This document shows positions 7,043-8,412 of a DNA stretch of 8,412 nt, one piece after another; positions within the stretch are counted from its first letter, which is position 1, and every line of letters begins with the position of its first letter. The notes under the pieces were generated by a model. It made no database searches. It was not told the origin of the DNA and was given only the letters and a program-made list of their open reading frames with translations. The stretch is from assembly GCA_029239575.1 (NCBI GenBank), contig JARBUP010000116.1, forward strand, positions 1 through 8,412, given 5' to 3'. The stretch comes from Bacillota bacterium (lineage in GTDB: Bacteria > Bacillota > Clostridia > Tissierellales > Sedimentibacteraceae). The position numbers and the translations under genes were made by a program.

Positions 7043-8377
7043 ATGTCTGACTTAATTAATTTTGGCAAAGTTCCGCCCCACAGTACAGAAGCCGAACAAA
7101 CAGTTTTAGCTGCAGCACTTTTAGATCATGTTGCAGTTGAAAAAATTATTAACCTTCTTTCAACTGAAGACTTTTATTTTGAAGCTAACAAAGAAATATA
7201 TGACGCTATAAAAAATGTTCATATGCAAAATATTCCTGTAGATGCTTTAACTGTAACTGAAGAACTAAAAATAAGGGAAAAAATAAATTTTGTAGGCGGT
7301 TTTGAATATTTAGTAAAATTAACTGATAACATAATAACTTCTAAAAACGTAGAAGCATATTGTAATATTATAAAAGAAAAATCAACTCTAAGAAAACTTA
7401 TAAATACTTCAAATGAAATAATTGAAAAAGGGTATAAAGAAAATGAAGAAGTTCAAAAAATAATTGAGCTTGCTGAAACAAGGATATTTTCTATTTCCCA
7501 AAACAGAAATATTAATTCTTTTACAGATATAAAAGATGTTTTGATGAATGTTTTTAATCAGTTAGAAGAAAGAGCAATGACTAAAGGAAGTCTTACTGGT
7601 ATTACAACTGGCTATGATGATTTGGACAGAATGACATCAGGTATGCAGCGTTCAGATTTAATTTTGCTTGCAGCAAGACCTTCCATGGGTAAAACTGCCC
7701 TTGCTCTTAATATTGCAATGAATGCTGTTAAATCTGGAGCTTCCTGTGCTCTTTTTAGTTTGGAGATGTCAAAGGAACAATATGTTCAAAGAATTATTTC
7801 CATGGAATCCATGGTTGAAAGCAATAAATTAAGATCGGGTAATTTAGACGACGAGGATTGGAACAGATTATTAGCAACTATGAGTACAGTATCTAATTAT
7901 AATGTTTTTATTGATGATACTGCTTCCATATCCATGTTTGAAATGATGTCTAAATGCCGTAGGCTTAAAATGGAAAAAGGACTTGACATAATAATAGTGG
8001 ATTATCTTCAGTTAATGTCCGACGGTAGCAGCAACTCTTCAAACAGGCAGCAGGAAATTTCAAACATATCAAGAGGATTAAAAGCATTAGCAAGGGAACT
8101 TAATTGCCCTGTAATAGCTCTTTCGCAGTTATCCCGTGCTCCTGAGCTTAGACAGGATCATAGGCCTATAATGTCTGACTTAAGAGAGTCTGGAGCAATA
8201 GAGCAGGATGCTGACGTTGTTATGATGCTTTATCGTGATGAATATTATCACAAAGAAGAATCTGAAAAAAAGGGTATAACAGAAGTAATTATAACGAAAC
8301 AAAGAAATGGTCCAGTAGGAACTGTAGAACTTGCGTGGATTGGACAATTTACGAAATTTGGAAATATACAAAAATAA
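7043..8377 (+). CDS. dnaB: Replicative DNA helicase DnaB
   Basis: DnaB is the hexameric, ATP-driven helicase that unwinds DNA at the replication fork and binds primase; it is called DnaC in Bacillus. The 444 residues match the usual 440-470. The N-terminal helical domain (about 10-115, starting PPHSTEAEQTVLAAALL) is the primase-binding collar, joined by a linker to a RecA-like ATPase domain from about 175. Visible motifs are Walker A ARPSMGKT (211-218, K217, T218), FSLEMS with the catalytic E241, Walker B IIIVDYLQLM (317-326, D320), SQLSR (361-365) and the arginine-finger region KQRNGP (419-424, R421). No intein interrupts the motifs. The site upstream is a weak GGGGT rather than AGGAGG, which with the 12-base gap from rplI suggests dependence on upstream translation. 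It is the last gene seen in the operon. Confidence 0.98.
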   Translation: MSDLINFGKVPPHSTEAEQTVLAAALLDHVAVEKIINLLSTEDFYFEANKEIYDAIKNVHMQNIPVDALTVTEELKIREKINFVGGFEYLVKLTDNIITSKNVEAYCNIIKEKSTLRKLINTSNEIIEKGYKENEEVQKIIELAETRIFSISQNRNINSFTDIKDVLMNVFNQLEERAMTKGSLTGITTGYDDLDRMTSGMQRSDLILLAARPSMGKTALALNIAMNAVKSGASCALFSLEMSKEQYVQRIISMESMVESNKLRSGNLDDEDWNRLLATMSTVSNYNVFIDDTASISMFEMMSKCRRLKMEKGLDIIIVDYLQLMSDGSSNSSNRQQEISNISRGLKALARELNCPVIALSQLSRAPELRQDHRPIMSDLRESGAIEQDADVVMMLYRDEYYHKEESEKKGITEVIITKQRNGPVGTVELAWIGQFTKFGNIQK

Positions 8378-8412
8378 ATATATAAAGATAATGTACAAGC
8401 ATATGTGTCATT

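Noticed and set aside
8180..8398. Minus-strand 72-codon frame overlapping the dnaB end.
   Set aside because: It covers the conserved dnaB arginine-finger region in antisense and has Phe/Tyr/Ile-rich shadow composition.
8378..8412. Possible terminator after dnaB.
   Set aside because: The 35 bases left show no stem followed by a U-run; the window ends too early to judge.

Overview
The window is AT-rich and reads as an ordinary chromosomal segment of a low-GC Firmicute, most likely a member of the Clostridia. This rests on a T-box leader on a leucine gene, AT-rich codon use, strong AGGAGG-type ribosome binding sites, and the gene order yybS-gdpP-rplI-dnaB known from Bacillus and relatives. I cannot name the species from sequence alone.

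Layout, left to right. At 1-1494 on the minus strand lies leuA (2-isopropylmalate synthase). It is nearly complete and lacks only its extreme C-terminus, which runs off the left edge. It is preceded by a consensus sigma-A-type promoter (about 1816-1844), a T-box leader with candidate leucine CUC specifiers, and an intrinsic terminator (1533-1581). At 1894-1996 is a gene-free patch with a short AT-rich hairpin and a GC-rich inverted repeat resembling the REP/MITE-like elements scattered through Firmicute genomes. At 2056-3426 on the minus strand is a secreted or lipid-anchored C-terminal processing protease (CtpA family: PDZ, S41 peptidase, peptidoglycan-binding domain). The 155-base gap from 3427 to 3581 holds back-to-back promoters for the protease and for the rightward operon.

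The rightward operon is yybS (DUF2232 membrane protein), gdpP (membrane c-di-AMP phosphodiesterase), rplI (ribosomal protein L9) and dnaB (replicative helicase). Gaps are 12-21 bases and there is one 4-base overlap, so a single transcript is likely. It joins second-messenger turnover, translation and replication in an old, conserved arrangement. The leucine gene and the protease are separate leftward units with their own promoters.

I found no CRISPR array, complete mobile element, toxin-antitoxin or defence gene, tRNA or rRNA. No undescribed system is evident. The points most worth a second look are the REP-like element with its crossing-helix potential, the double export signal on the protease, the Met-rich external segment of YybS, and the TTG start of gdpP.
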